This document shows positions 31,469 to 39,096 of a stretch of DNA of 64,000 nucleotides, one piece after another; positions within the stretch are counted from its first letter, which is position 1; each line of letters starts with the position of its first letter. Under the pieces are notes generated by a model. The model saw only the letters and a program-made list of their open reading frames with translations, was not told the origin of the DNA and ran no database searches. Made by a program: the position numbers and the translations under genes. Source of the DNA: CAIKMD01 sp963702925 (GTDB taxonomy: Bacteria; Pseudomonadota; Alphaproteobacteria; ATCC43930; CGMCC-115725); the NCBI GenBank assembly GCA_963702925.1, contig OY969771.1, positions 124,001 to 188,000 on the forward strand. The letters run 5' to 3'.

Positions 31469-31648
31469 TCAAGCCTTCAGCTTGGCCTTATTGACCGCGG
31501 CCAGCATATTCGGGCAGTCCTCTATCGGTGGGACCTTGCATAGTTCCGTGTCGCGCAGGTTATATCCTTGCAGAGTGCCGGACCTTACCTCTGCCCATGC
31601 GCCGCAAAGCATGCAATGAGCGACTTCAGAAGTGCGGCTATCCTTCAT
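31469..31648 (-). CDS. Small Cys-containing hypothetical protein, 59 aa
   Basis: The ATG at 31648 follows GGAGA at the right distance. The protein has Cys-Met-Leu-Cys near residue 12 and two more Cys in the second half (Glu-Leu-Cys and Asp-Cys-Pro), a layout that could bind one metal ion. No family recognised. No FNR site is seen close by. Confidence 0.5.
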   Translation of the reverse strand: MKDSRTSEVAHCMLCGAWAEVRSGTLQGYNLRDTELCKVPPIEDCPNMLAAVNKAKLKA

Positions 31649-31789
31649 GAGAATCTCCAATATTAGCGCCAAAGTTTGCGCTAACGCTGAATCAGGCTTT
31701 CATAAGCCGAGTCGAGTTTTGAGCCGGTATAGAATGGTCCGTGGCACACGAAATGCGCGGCCTTCGACGATATAGCGAACTCCTGTTTC

Positions 31790-32017
31790 CTAGGGTTGCC
31801 GGTAGGGACCATCGTTCTCCGCGATGATTCCAGGCTCCTCTGCTTCCAACTCCTTCGTCTCTTCGACGATTTCGAACCTGGCGTAGCGAATCCCCGCGCT
31901 ACTTCGCCGTACGACGTCGATAGCGCCTTCCGCCGTTGTCGCCTGAACCGTGAAATGAGCGATTGCGCCGTCGGTCGTCTGCGGCCCTCCATATGCCTCA
32001 ATGATGAAAACCTTCAT
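31790..32017 (-). CDS. Small hypothetical protein, 75 aa
   Basis: The start at 32017 has GAGGTGG upstream. The N-terminus reads Met-Lys-Val-Phe-Ile-Ile-Glu-Ala-Tyr-Gly-Gly, then Phe-Thr-Val-Gln-Ala, a helix, and an Arg-Phe-Glu-Ile-Val-Glu-Glu strand, suggesting a small alpha/beta fold with an acidic tail. An exact FNR site lies about 80 bases upstream, so expression at low oxygen is likely. Function unknown. Confidence 0.65.
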   Translation of the reverse strand: MKVFIIEAYGGPQTTDGAIAHFTVQATTAEGAIDVVRRSSAGIRYARFEIVEETKELEAEEPGIIAENDGPYRQP

Positions 32018-32094
32018 TGTCCACCTCGCGTCTATTCGGCTTGCTTCGTCGCATGCGCACCTCGGAAGCTTATTGACCAACGAGGCGGCAAGGG

Positions 32095-32108
32095 TTGATG
32101 TGAATCAA
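32095..32108. promoter_or_regulatory. FNR/FixK site, exact
   Basis: TTGAT-GTGA-ATCAA, upstream of the small gene starting at 32017 (minus strand). Confidence 0.85.
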
Positions 32109-32149
32109 GCGATGCGTGGCTCAATAAAATCGACCTCGATCATGTCCGA

Positions 32150-32878
32150 TCACGGCTGGCGCTCAAGAAGCCCTTGCACCTGGGCCATCACTTGGTGGGA
32201 GAAGACAACCCCCGACGCGGTCACGGGCAACCCGCTGATTCGGAGGGCTTCAGCGGTCCAGGTATTGCACGTATTGCCGAGGCTGTAGGTTCCGGTCGAG
32301 GCGTAGAACATGCTCCCGGGATAAGGACCATTGCCGACCTGACGTGGGACGAGCTGCATATCTTTCTCAAGGTAACCCCAAAGGAACCGAGAGAGGCGGT
32401 CGAGTCCTTCGCGAGAAGTCCGAACCGTGTAGACGCTCGAGTCAGCGAAGAAGGCGCGCGGAGATACCTCTAAAGGGATGACCAGCATGACAGCCGGGGC
32501 AGGAATTGTCGCTTCGACCAAGTCGCCGAGGCCCGGATCCCGAGCCATGTAATAATTGCGCTGGCCCCAGCCAAAGACGAAGTACCGCGCTTCCGGCGCA
32601 GCGCTTTGCAATGCCGTCAGAGGACCGGTTAGGGCATGTGCCGGAAGACCAATCTCGGTATGCCAGCTGCTTGCGATGACATAGAGCGTCTCAAGCCTCG
32701 GGGCCTGGCCGGCGTAAGGCTCCACCGGCGACCAGACGCATGCCGCCAACACATACGCTAAAACGAGCCAAAGTGCTGGCGCAGCGAAATGCCAACGCTC
32801 GCCCGCTCGTCGCCGCCGGCCTGGTCCGGCGAAAGTTGGCGCGTGCTCTGTCGCCCGCCTCACCTCATGTCCTCGCAA
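32150..32878 (-). CDS. DUF2459 family membrane-anchored protein
   Basis: A 242-residue protein with a basic N-terminus, a hydrophobic segment at about 31-47 ending in Leu-Ala-Ala-Cys (possible lipobox) and a periplasmic domain of the DUF2459 (TIGR02117) family. Landmarks are Ser-Ser-Trp-His-Thr-Glu-Ile-Gly, Phe-Gly-Trp-Gly-Gln-Arg-Asn-Tyr-Tyr and Asn-Thr-Cys-Asn-Thr-Trp. The conserved His and Cys look like a Cys-His hydrolase pair, but no function is established. The start could lie at an internal codon, since the first 25 residues are very basic. Confidence 0.8.
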   Translation of the reverse strand: MRGHEVRRATEHAPTFAGPGRRRRAGERWHFAAPALWLVLAYVLAACVWSPVEPYAGQAPRLETLYVIASSWHTEIGLPAHALTGPLTALQSAAPEARYFVFGWGQRNYYMARDPGLGDLVEATIPAPAVMLVIPLEVSPRAFFADSSVYTVRTSREGLDRLSRFLWGYLEKDMQLVPRQVGNGPYPGSMFYASTGTYSLGNTCNTWTAEALRISGLPVTASGVVFSHQVMAQVQGLLERQP

Positions 32879-32982
32879 TGCATGTTGCGGTTACGATCTA
32901 GCGTGGCTTTTCTCATTGATGGGCGCCAAATCAATGCTTATTGCGTAAGGATCTTGCCCACTCCCCAAGTGGCGATACTCGG

Positions 32983-33540
32983 CTACATGGCATTCCGTGA
33001 CTCGTTCATCCCTCTCGATTGTCTGCGAGGACGCGCATAGCGGTTGCGAATGATTGCCTCCGCCTCGCGGCCAGTAATTTTACGTTGTTCCATAAGGACC
33101 TGCGCCAGCCGCTCGACAGCCTCCCAAACCGCGGGGTCATCCAGCTTCTGGCGAATCCACTCTCTGGCGAAGTTCATATACGCGGCGGCCGTCTTCCTTG
33201 ATCGGAAGAATTGAACTGCCAGGGTAGACGCAGTGTCTTCGTCAATCGCCCCGCCATAGTCGCGGCTCGGAGCGCGGGGAGCGAATTTCTTTTGCGCCAA
33301 GGGACCAGCAAGACAAAGCATGATGGTCTTTTCAATCCACAAGCGAGCACGAACGGTATCGTCGATCCTTGGCTTCACACCGCGAAAGGGGTTCTCGTGA
33401 GTCGTTTCGCCGTCATACAGATCGTCGACGGCAATGCTGATCGATTTGATGCGCAGATGCATTAAGCGGCACATCACGGCATGGCCCGCTTCATGGTAAG
33501 CAGCAGCGGCGATTTGGTCTTGAGACGATCTTTTTCGCAT
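32983..33540 (-). CDS. Stand-alone M41 (FtsH-type) zinc peptidase domain
   Basis: A 185-residue protein from the ATG at 33540. It carries the zinc motif His16-Glu17-Ala-Gly-His20 in the FtsH context (Ala-Tyr-His-Glu-Ala-Gly-His-Ala-Val). An Asp in the Ile-Asp-Glu-Asp-Thr region sits where FtsH has its third ligand. FtsH proteins are about 600 residues with membrane helices and an AAA+ ATPase; here only the protease part exists. It therefore cannot unfold substrates alone and may act on small or unfolded proteins or with a partner. The divergent region upstream has an exact FNR site. Confidence 0.85.
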   Translation of the reverse strand: MRKRSSQDQIAAAAYHEAGHAVMCRLMHLRIKSISIAVDDLYDGETTHENPFRGVKPRIDDTVRARLWIEKTIMLCLAGPLAQKKFAPRAPSRDYGGAIDEDTASTLAVQFFRSRKTAAAYMNFAREWIRQKLDDPAVWEAVERLAQVLMEQRKITGREAEAIIRNRYARPRRQSRGMNESRNAM

Positions 33541-34046
33541 CGCGCTCCGAACCCCGCTGTCCAATCAAAGACCTGCGCTTTGTGCGATCATCATACCCGC
33601 GCGGTCTAGAGTTGGGTGATGACAATTTGTTCGCTCATCAATCTTAGCACCCGCCGCCAAGAAAACGCTTTCGTCTATGTCGTTGCTGTTCCGCCTCCTT
33701 TCGATAGTGTGAGATGGTCCAGCGCGAGGAATCAATCTTTGATGTAGATCAAGGTCGGCAATCTGCGCGATGCCATCCTTATCTGTGCCAGAGTAACAAG
33801 AGTAACGAGAGAGCTGGAGACACCCGGTGGATGAACGTCCCAACTGGGGCGCACCGTACCGGCGATCGAACTAGCGCTCGACGATATGCCGTGACAGCCC
33901 GGACGTGGTCCGCGTCGAGCGCTCTCGCGTTTGTTCGGATCGTTTCTGGGTATTGGGCCTCTGCCAAACCCGATCTGGGCCGCTCGCACGTCGAAAGCCC
34001 GATGCTTGCCGGCGAACCCCTCGGGGATTACAGCGTGGAGCGAGCC
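33541..34046. other. Divergent promoter region
   Basis: About 500 bases between the M41 gene and the small membrane protein. One exact FNR site at 33739 is the only element I can support; no coding frame is credible. Confidence 0.5.
33739..33752. promoter_or_regulatory. FNR/FixK site, exact
   Basis: TTGAT-GTAG-ATCAA, about 200 bases from the M41 start (minus) and 295 bases from the membrane protein/archease/RtcB run (plus). Either or both could be controlled. Confidence 0.8.
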
Positions 34047-34268
34047 ATGAAAAATAAATGGTTGGGCGTGGTGGTCATGGGAGCGATGTTGCTCGCCTTG
34101 GTGAGTATGCTTGATGTCGATTTCACGCCGCCGATCGCGGCTCGGCTTCGGGAGGCTATCGCTTCTGCGTACTTTGCGCTTGCTCTAATCGTCGTTGGAA
34201 TGGTGTTTTTGGCGGCTGCGTATCTGCTATGGCACCAGTGGGATGAATCGACCTGCCATGCCCATTGA
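34047..34268 (+). CDS. Small two-helix membrane protein, 73 aa
   Basis: The ATG at 34047 has GGAG upstream. Two hydrophobic segments (about residues 5-20 and 36-60) flank a short loop with Arg-Leu-Arg-Glu. The C-terminus is polar with His-Gln-Trp-Asp-Glu-Ser-Thr-Cys-His-Ala-His. No family recognised. Its last 11 bases overlap the archease gene, so the two are translated together. Confidence 0.6.
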   Translation: MKNKWLGVVVMGAMLLALVSMLDVDFTPPIAARLREAIASAYFALALIVVGMVFLAAAYLLWHQWDESTCHAH

Positions 34269-34683
34269 AACATGCGCGGACCATTTCTCGCATGACGCGG
34301 ATATCGGTGTTCGCGGGATTGGTCCCACATGTGAAGCGGCGTTTGAACAGGCCGCGATAGCGCTTTCAGCTGTCGTCGTCGACGTTTCGACCATTCGCCC
34401 AGAGCGCGAGGTTCACATTGAATGCGAGGCGCCCAGTTACGCATTCCTGCTCGTCGACTGGCTTAATGCATTAATCTTTCGAATGGCAGTGGATCGGTTC
34501 CTTTTTGGACGATTTCACGTCGTGATCAAGGACCATCAGCTCCAAGCAGATGCGTGGGGCGAGACGATCGACCTGACACGTCATGTGTTGGCTGTGGAGC
34601 CAAAAGGAGCGACTTACACCGCTCTCAAAGTGGAACAAGCAACCGACGGCACATGGATCGCGCAGTGCGTGATCGACGTTTAG
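34258..34683 (+). CDS. Archease, RtcB cofactor
   Basis: A 141-residue archease. It helps RtcB load GMP onto its catalytic His and turn over. The family signature at the N-terminus is Phe-Ser-His-Asp-Ala-Asp-Ile-Gly-Val-Arg-Gly (residues 10-20), whose Asp residues bind the activating metal; Asp-Trp-Leu-Asn-Ala-Leu-Ile-Phe follows near residue 68. The gene overlaps the small membrane protein and is followed 25 bases on by rtcB, the classic pairing. Archease is common in archaea and patchy in alphaproteobacteria. Confidence 0.92.
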   Translation: MPIETCADHFSHDADIGVRGIGPTCEAAFEQAAIALSAVVVDVSTIRPEREVHIECEAPSYAFLLVDWLNALIFRMAVDRFLFGRFHVVIKDHQLQADAWGETIDLTRHVLAVEPKGATYTALKVEQATDGTWIAQCVIDV

Positions 34684-34708
34684 CACAGAGGTGGGCAGCC
34701 GACCAACG

Positions 34709-36139
34709 ATGGACATAACCAAACTCGTTCACGTATCGGATTGGGAGTGGCGGCTTCCCGCAAACGCGGGAATGCGTGTGCCCGCTGTGATTTTTGGCGA
34801 CCCACAACTCATCACCGAGATGGACGAAAAGGTTCTGGAGCAGATCGCCAATGTCGCGCGCCTGCCCGGAATCGTGGATGCAGCCTATGCCATGCCGGAT
34901 GCCCATTGGGGCTACGGATTTCCGATCGGCGGTGTCGCGGCTTTCGACCCAGAAGCCGGCGGTGTCGTTTCGGCCGGCGGCGTCGGCTTCGATATCTCCT
35001 GCGGCGTGCGTACACTGCTGACGGGGTTGCGCCGCGTGGATATCGAGCCTGTCAAACGCGATTTGGCCGATAGTCTCTTTCGAAATATACCTGCCGGGCT
35101 TGGAAGCACCGGAAAGCTTGTGCTCGACCTCGGCCAGATGGATGCGATGTTGAAGGATGGTGCGCATTGGGCGGTGGCGCAAGGCTATGGCGAGGCCGCG
35201 GATCTCGAACGCATCGAAGAGCATGGGCGCATGGACGGGGCAGATCTGAATTCCGTTTCCGATCAAGCCAAGGCGCGGCAACGTGACGAGATGGGAACAC
35301 TGGGATCAGGCAATCACTATCTCGAAGTGCAGGAGGTAACGCAACTCCACGACCCGACCGCGGCGCTTGCATATGGGCTTGGCTGCGGTGACATCGTGGT
35401 CAGTATCCATTGCGGCTCGCGCGGCCTGGGGCATCAAATCGGCACAGAGTATTTGCGCGAAATGGCAATCGCTGCCCCAATAGCGGGGATCGACCTGCCG
35501 GACATAGAGTTGGCCTGCGCCCCGTTACAATCCGAACTGGGTCAGCGCTACCTCGGAGCCATGCGCGCGGCAGTTAACTGCGCGCTCGCGAACCGGCAGA
35601 TCCTAACGCACCTCACGCGCAAGGTGTTCCAGCATTTCTTTCCCGGGGCTGGGCTCGGCTTGCTGTTCGATGTCTCGCATAACACGTGCAAGGAAGAGAT
35701 TCACGAAATCGGCGGAAGGCGCCGCCGTCTTTTCGTCCATCGTAAGGGCGCCACACGCGCTTTCGGGCCCGGCGCCAGTGATTTGCCAGCCGCTATCGCA
35801 TCGGTCGGTCAGCCGGTCTTCATCGGCGGCAGTATGGGCACCATCTCGGGAATTATGGCCGGGCAGACAGTTGAGCCCGAGCGCGCGTTTTCCTCAGCCT
35901 GTCACGGCGCCGGTCGGCGCCTGAGCCGACATCAGGCGCTCAAGCGCTGGCACGGAAGGCAGGTCGTCGATGAGCTTGCACAGCGCGGTATCATTGTTCG
36001 CAGCCCGTCGTCGCGCGGCGTGGCCGAAGAGGCCCCGGCTGCCTATAAGGATACGGCAGCGGTGATCGACGCCGCGCATGCGGCCGGTCTCGCGCGCAAG
36101 GTTGCGACGCTTCAGCCGGTTATCTGTATTAAAGGCTGA
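34709..36139 (+). CDS. rtcB: RNA-splicing ligase RtcB
   Basis: Joins RNA 2',3'-cyclic-phosphate or 3'-phosphate ends to 5'-OH ends with GTP and Mn2+, for tRNA or other RNA repair. It is 476 residues from the ATG at 34709; a GTG at 34691 lies inside the ribosome site. Active-site parts are all present: Asp95-Ile-Ser-Cys98-Gly (metal ligands), Gly-Ser-Gly-Asn-His, Ser-Ile-His-Cys-Gly-Ser-Arg-Gly-Leu-Gly-His, Asp-Val-Ser-His-Asn, and Cys-His399-Gly-Ala-Gly-Arg, where His399 is the guanylated residue. It follows archease. A shared low-oxygen promoter upstream is likely. Confidence 0.96.
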   Translation: MDITKLVHVSDWEWRLPANAGMRVPAVIFGDPQLITEMDEKVLEQIANVARLPGIVDAAYAMPDAHWGYGFPIGGVAAFDPEAGGVVSAGGVGFDISCGVRTLLTGLRRVDIEPVKRDLADSLFRNIPAGLGSTGKLVLDLGQMDAMLKDGAHWAVAQGYGEAADLERIEEHGRMDGADLNSVSDQAKARQRDEMGTLGSGNHYLEVQEVTQLHDPTAALAYGLGCGDIVVSIHCGSRGLGHQIGTEYLREMAIAAPIAGIDLPDIELACAPLQSELGQRYLGAMRAAVNCALANRQILTHLTRKVFQHFFPGAGLGLLFDVSHNTCKEEIHEIGGRRRRLFVHRKGATRAFGPGASDLPAAIASVGQPVFIGGSMGTISGIMAGQTVEPERAFSSACHGAGRRLSRHQALKRWHGRQVVDELAQRGIIVRSPSSRGVAEEAPAAYKDTAAVIDAAHAAGLARKVATLQPVICIKG

Positions 36140-36184
36140 GGACGAGACTTCGCCGAAAGTCCCCGTGGCCGGCCCGCATCGGCT

Positions 36185-36198
36185 TTGATGCATATCAA
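36185..36198. promoter_or_regulatory. FNR/FixK site, exact
   Basis: TTGAT-GCAT-ATCAA, 56 bases before the PEBP gene start at 36254. With -41.5 spacing the transcript would start about 20 bases before the ATG. Confidence 0.87.
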
Positions 36199-36253
36199 AG
36201 TGGACGATTCGCTCTAGCAATAAGGTTCACCAAATACTTGCTCGATTCGGAGC

Positions 36254-36727
36254 ATGTGCCGTTATGACACTTTAATGCGACTAATGAGCGAGAGATTTGA
36301 GAGCGGTGGGAAAATCCCAGTGGCTCTCACCTGCGACGGCGCTGATATCTCTCCACCGCTGAGCTGGACCGGCGCGCCCGCGAATGCCCGTAGCTTCGTC
36401 ATAATCTGTTCCGATCCAGATGCGCCGGCAGGCACATGGTATCATTGGGCGATTTTCGACATTCCGGCGCAACGTCACGGGCTTGAAGAAGGGCATTCGC
36501 CGGAAAGCGTGTCGCCGCCGCAGGCCGTCAACGACTTCGGAAAACCGGGCTATGGCGGGCCGTGCCCTCCGCGGGGCCACGGAAATCATCACTATCATTT
36601 CACGCTTTACGCACTTGACGTCGAACGGCTCGGTATTGCCGCCACAGTGCGTTGCCGCGAGATCGAGAAAGCTGCCAAGCGCCACGCGATCGCGACCACA
36701 GCGTTGATCGGCGTTTACGGACGGTGA
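36254..36727 (+). CDS. YbhB/YbcL-family PEBP-like protein
   Basis: A 157-residue phosphatidylethanolamine-binding-protein-like (Raf kinase inhibitor-like) protein. The ligand-pocket motifs are Ser-Asp-Pro-Asp-Ala-Pro near residue 55, Trp-Tyr-His-Trp-Ala-Ile-Phe-Asp-Ile-Pro, and the C-terminal Tyr-Gly-Gly-Pro-Cys-Pro-Pro then His-Tyr-His-Phe. It has no signal peptide, so it is cytoplasmic. It heads a run of BON, DUF3775 and RNase Z-like genes behind an exact FNR site. The ATG at 36254 is used; ATGs at 36275 and 36284 are also possible. Function of bacterial members is not settled. Confidence 0.9.
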   Translation: MCRYDTLMRLMSERFESGGKIPVALTCDGADISPPLSWTGAPANARSFVIICSDPDAPAGTWYHWAIFDIPAQRHGLEEGHSPESVSPPQAVNDFGKPGYGGPCPPRGHGNHHYHFTLYALDVERLGIAATVRCREIEKAAKRHAIATTALIGVYGR

Positions 36728-36763
36728 TGTCCGGCACAGAACCTGCGAGTAAAGGAGAGGCAG

Positions 36764-37486
36764 ATGGACCAAGCTGAAAAGACATTGCAGGCGGTTCGCA
36801 AAGCACTCCACAGCGAGTCCCGTGCTGATCTGGCACACCACCGGCTTACCCTGGCGTGGGATGCAGGCGATCTTATCATCGAAGGCGAGGTCGGCGATAT
36901 TGCGGCGAAGAAGCTGCTGCTGGAACGCGCCGCCGCGGTATCTGGCATCCGTGCCATTGTCGACCGGCTGCGTGTTGCGCCATCCCAGCCCATGGCCGAC
37001 GACCAGATTCGGGACGCCGTGCGCGATGCGCTGGTGCAGGAACCGGCGCTCAGTGCTTGTGCCATCGGCGTTATGGACAAGGGCAAGCTTGCTGACGTCC
37101 AGGTTCCGGGATCGATCGAAGGAAAAATTACGATTGCGGTAGCCGATGGCGTCGTGACCCTCGATGGCGACGTGCCAGGCCTTGGGCAAAAGCGGCTCGC
37201 AGGTGTCCTCGCGTGGTGGGTTCCGGGTACGAGGGACGTCATCAATGGGCTCGGCGTTACGCCTCCGGAAACCGACACGGACGACGAAATCACGGATGCG
37301 GTTCGTTTCGCGCTTGAGAAGGATCCATTCGTCAATGCCGACCAGATCCGGGTTTCGACGCGTGGATCGATTGTCACCTTGCAAGGCCTGGTGCCGACAC
37401 CGTCGGAGCGCGAAATGGCGGAGTTCGACGCCTGGTACGTATTCGGTGTCGATAGGGTGGTCAACGCAATCGAGGTTCACGCCTAA
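36764..37486 (+). CDS. Protein with three BON domains
   Basis: A 240-residue protein without signal peptide, made of three tandem BON repeats (about 8-72, 78-158 and 166-239). Each has the strand pattern of the type Val-Val-Thr-Leu-Asp-Gly-Asp-Val or Ile-Val-Thr-Leu-Gln-Gly-Leu-Val, and ends in Val-Asp-Arg-Leu or Val-Val-Asn-Ala-Ile. BON repeats usually bind membranes or scaffolds; cytoplasmic multi-BON proteins are often stress-induced. AGGAGAGG precedes the ATG. Second gene of the FNR-controlled run. Confidence 0.88.
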   Translation: MDQAEKTLQAVRKALHSESRADLAHHRLTLAWDAGDLIIEGEVGDIAAKKLLLERAAAVSGIRAIVDRLRVAPSQPMADDQIRDAVRDALVQEPALSACAIGVMDKGKLADVQVPGSIEGKITIAVADGVVTLDGDVPGLGQKRLAGVLAWWVPGTRDVINGLGVTPPETDTDDEITDAVRFALEKDPFVNADQIRVSTRGSIVTLQGLVPTPSEREMAEFDAWYVFGVDRVVNAIEVHA

Positions 37487-37505
37487 CAAGCGGAGGAAAC
37501 GCGCC

Positions 37506-37946
37506 ATGTTGAAGAACTGCACCTATGACGATGCAAAACGGATTGCCGATTTGGCCAAAACCGCGCGCCAGGCACGCGATCGGATCCTGTCGGAGGTCGC
37601 GGAAGGCAAGTTTGGCGAGCTGATGCCGATGCGAGGCCAACACGATCCCGCGAGCAACATCGGCCTCGACCCGTTGCCGCCCGGCCATCCCGCGCGGATA
37701 GCCCTTGAGCAAGCAATCGCTTCTCTGACCGACGAGGCGCGATGGGAGCTGGAAACGCTCGCTGGCATCGGTCGCGGGGATTGTGGTGCCGCGCAATGGG
37801 AAAAGGCCGTCTCCACCGCGTCGCTATCGGCGACCACATCGGCTCAGACGCTGGCGGATAACGCCGATCTACATGAGCAGATCACAAAGGGGCTTTATGA
37901 GATTGCCGCAATCTCTCGCAGTGGTGCGGTGCCACAACCGCTATGA
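37506..37946 (+). CDS. DUF3775-like protein
   Basis: A 146-residue cytoplasmic, mostly helical protein starting at the ATG at 37506, 20 bases after the BON gene. The region Glu-Leu-Glu-Thr-Leu-Ala-Gly-Ile-Gly-Arg-Gly-Asp (about 87-98) and a following Trp-Glu-Lys-Ala match the conserved core of DUF3775. No function is known. The position in a stress run suggests a low-oxygen role. Confidence 0.65.
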   Translation: MLKNCTYDDAKRIADLAKTARQARDRILSEVAEGKFGELMPMRGQHDPASNIGLDPLPPGHPARIALEQAIASLTDEARWELETLAGIGRGDCGAAQWEKAVSTASLSATTSAQTLADNADLHEQITKGLYEIAAISRSGAVPQPL

Positions 37947-37961
37947 CCAAGCTAGACCCGG

Positions 37962-39017
37962 ATGAGTTATCTCGTACAACCGCAGCTGATCAATGATCCT
38001 TTCGGCGATGCGGGGCTGTGCCTCGATTTCCGTTTTACCAAGCGGGCGCTTTTGTTCGATATCGGCGATCTCGGTTCGCTGTCGCCGCGGAAATTGCTGC
38101 GCATCAGCCATGTGTTCGTATCGCATGCCCACATGGACCATTTCTGCGGCTTTGATCGTCTTCTCGGCGTTTGCCTTGGCCGACCTCAGCGGCTCGCGTT
38201 CTATGGCCCACCCGGATTTATCGATCGCATCGAGCATAAGCTTTCCGCCTATACCTGGAATCTGATTGCGAACAATGAAATCGACTTCGTCATCGGCGTC
38301 ATGGAACTCCACGGTGGCATGCTCGCAAAAGCGGCGGAATTTCATACGAAAGATTCCTTTCGCCGCAAAGACATCCCGCTGCCCACGGCATCCAGTGGCA
38401 TCCTGCTCGACGAAGAGGATTTCCGTGTCAGAGCTGTGACGCTGGATCACGGAATCCCTTGCCTCGCTTTCGCATTTGAAGAAAAGCTTCGCATCAATAT
38501 CTGGAGAGACCGGCTTGAAGGCCTTGGTTTACCTGTCGGTCCGTGGCTGAACAAGCTCAAACAAGCCGTCCGGCGCGGCGAACCGGATGAAATGCTCTTC
38601 ACCGTTCCGAGCGCAGAAGATAATAACCAACGAGAGATACGTATCTCGCTCGGGCGCCTTAAGACCGAGGTTCTGCGCGTTGCGTCCGGCGAAAAACTGG
38701 CTTATGTGGTCGATGCCGCTTATCACCAAGACAATGTTGAGCGCATCGTCGCGCTTGCACGCGGTGCGGATCTACTCTTCATCGAAGCTGTGTTTCTCGA
38801 GGAGGACGCCGCGATCGCGGCGCGCCGCCTTCATCTGACAGCGGCGCAAGCAGGATCGCTCGCCTGTCGTGCCGGCGTGAAACGCTTCATACCGTTCCAT
38901 TTCTCGTCGCGATACATCGATAGGGAGGAACAGCTCCGTGCAGAGGCGTGGACCGCCTTTACGGGGCTTCACCCGGACGGCAAGGAAAATAAAACTCTTG
39001 CCGGCGACGCTCTCTGA
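37962..39017 (+). CDS. RNase Z-like metallo-beta-lactamase-fold nuclease
   Basis: A 351-residue metallo-beta-lactamase-fold protein with the RNase Z layout. The zinc motif His-Ala-His-Met-Asp-His lies near residue 56, with an Asp-His-Gly-Ile-Pro-Cys-Leu-Ala motif, Tyr-Val-Val-Asp-Ala, Glu-Ala-Val-Phe, and a C-terminal His in Pro-Phe-His-Phe-Ser. RNase Z trims tRNA 3' ends. Since RtcB and archease lie just upstream, an RNA-repair or tRNA-end role fits. Substrate-binding arm residues are unusual, so DNA or other RNA substrates remain possible. It ends the FNR-led run. Confidence 0.85.
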   Translation: MSYLVQPQLINDPFGDAGLCLDFRFTKRALLFDIGDLGSLSPRKLLRISHVFVSHAHMDHFCGFDRLLGVCLGRPQRLAFYGPPGFIDRIEHKLSAYTWNLIANNEIDFVIGVMELHGGMLAKAAEFHTKDSFRRKDIPLPTASSGILLDEEDFRVRAVTLDHGIPCLAFAFEEKLRINIWRDRLEGLGLPVGPWLNKLKQAVRRGEPDEMLFTVPSAEDNNQREIRISLGRLKTEVLRVASGEKLAYVVDAAYHQDNVERIVALARGADLLFIEAVFLEEDAAIAARRLHLTAAQAGSLACRAGVKRFIPFHFSSRYIDREEQLRAEAWTAFTGLHPDGKENKTLAGDAL

Positions 39018-39096
39018 AAAGGCCGTGCATCGACGGAAACCGCGGTTGCGGTGCAATGCCTGGCGAGATGCGCAGGTTTAGCCGCCATGCGCAAAT

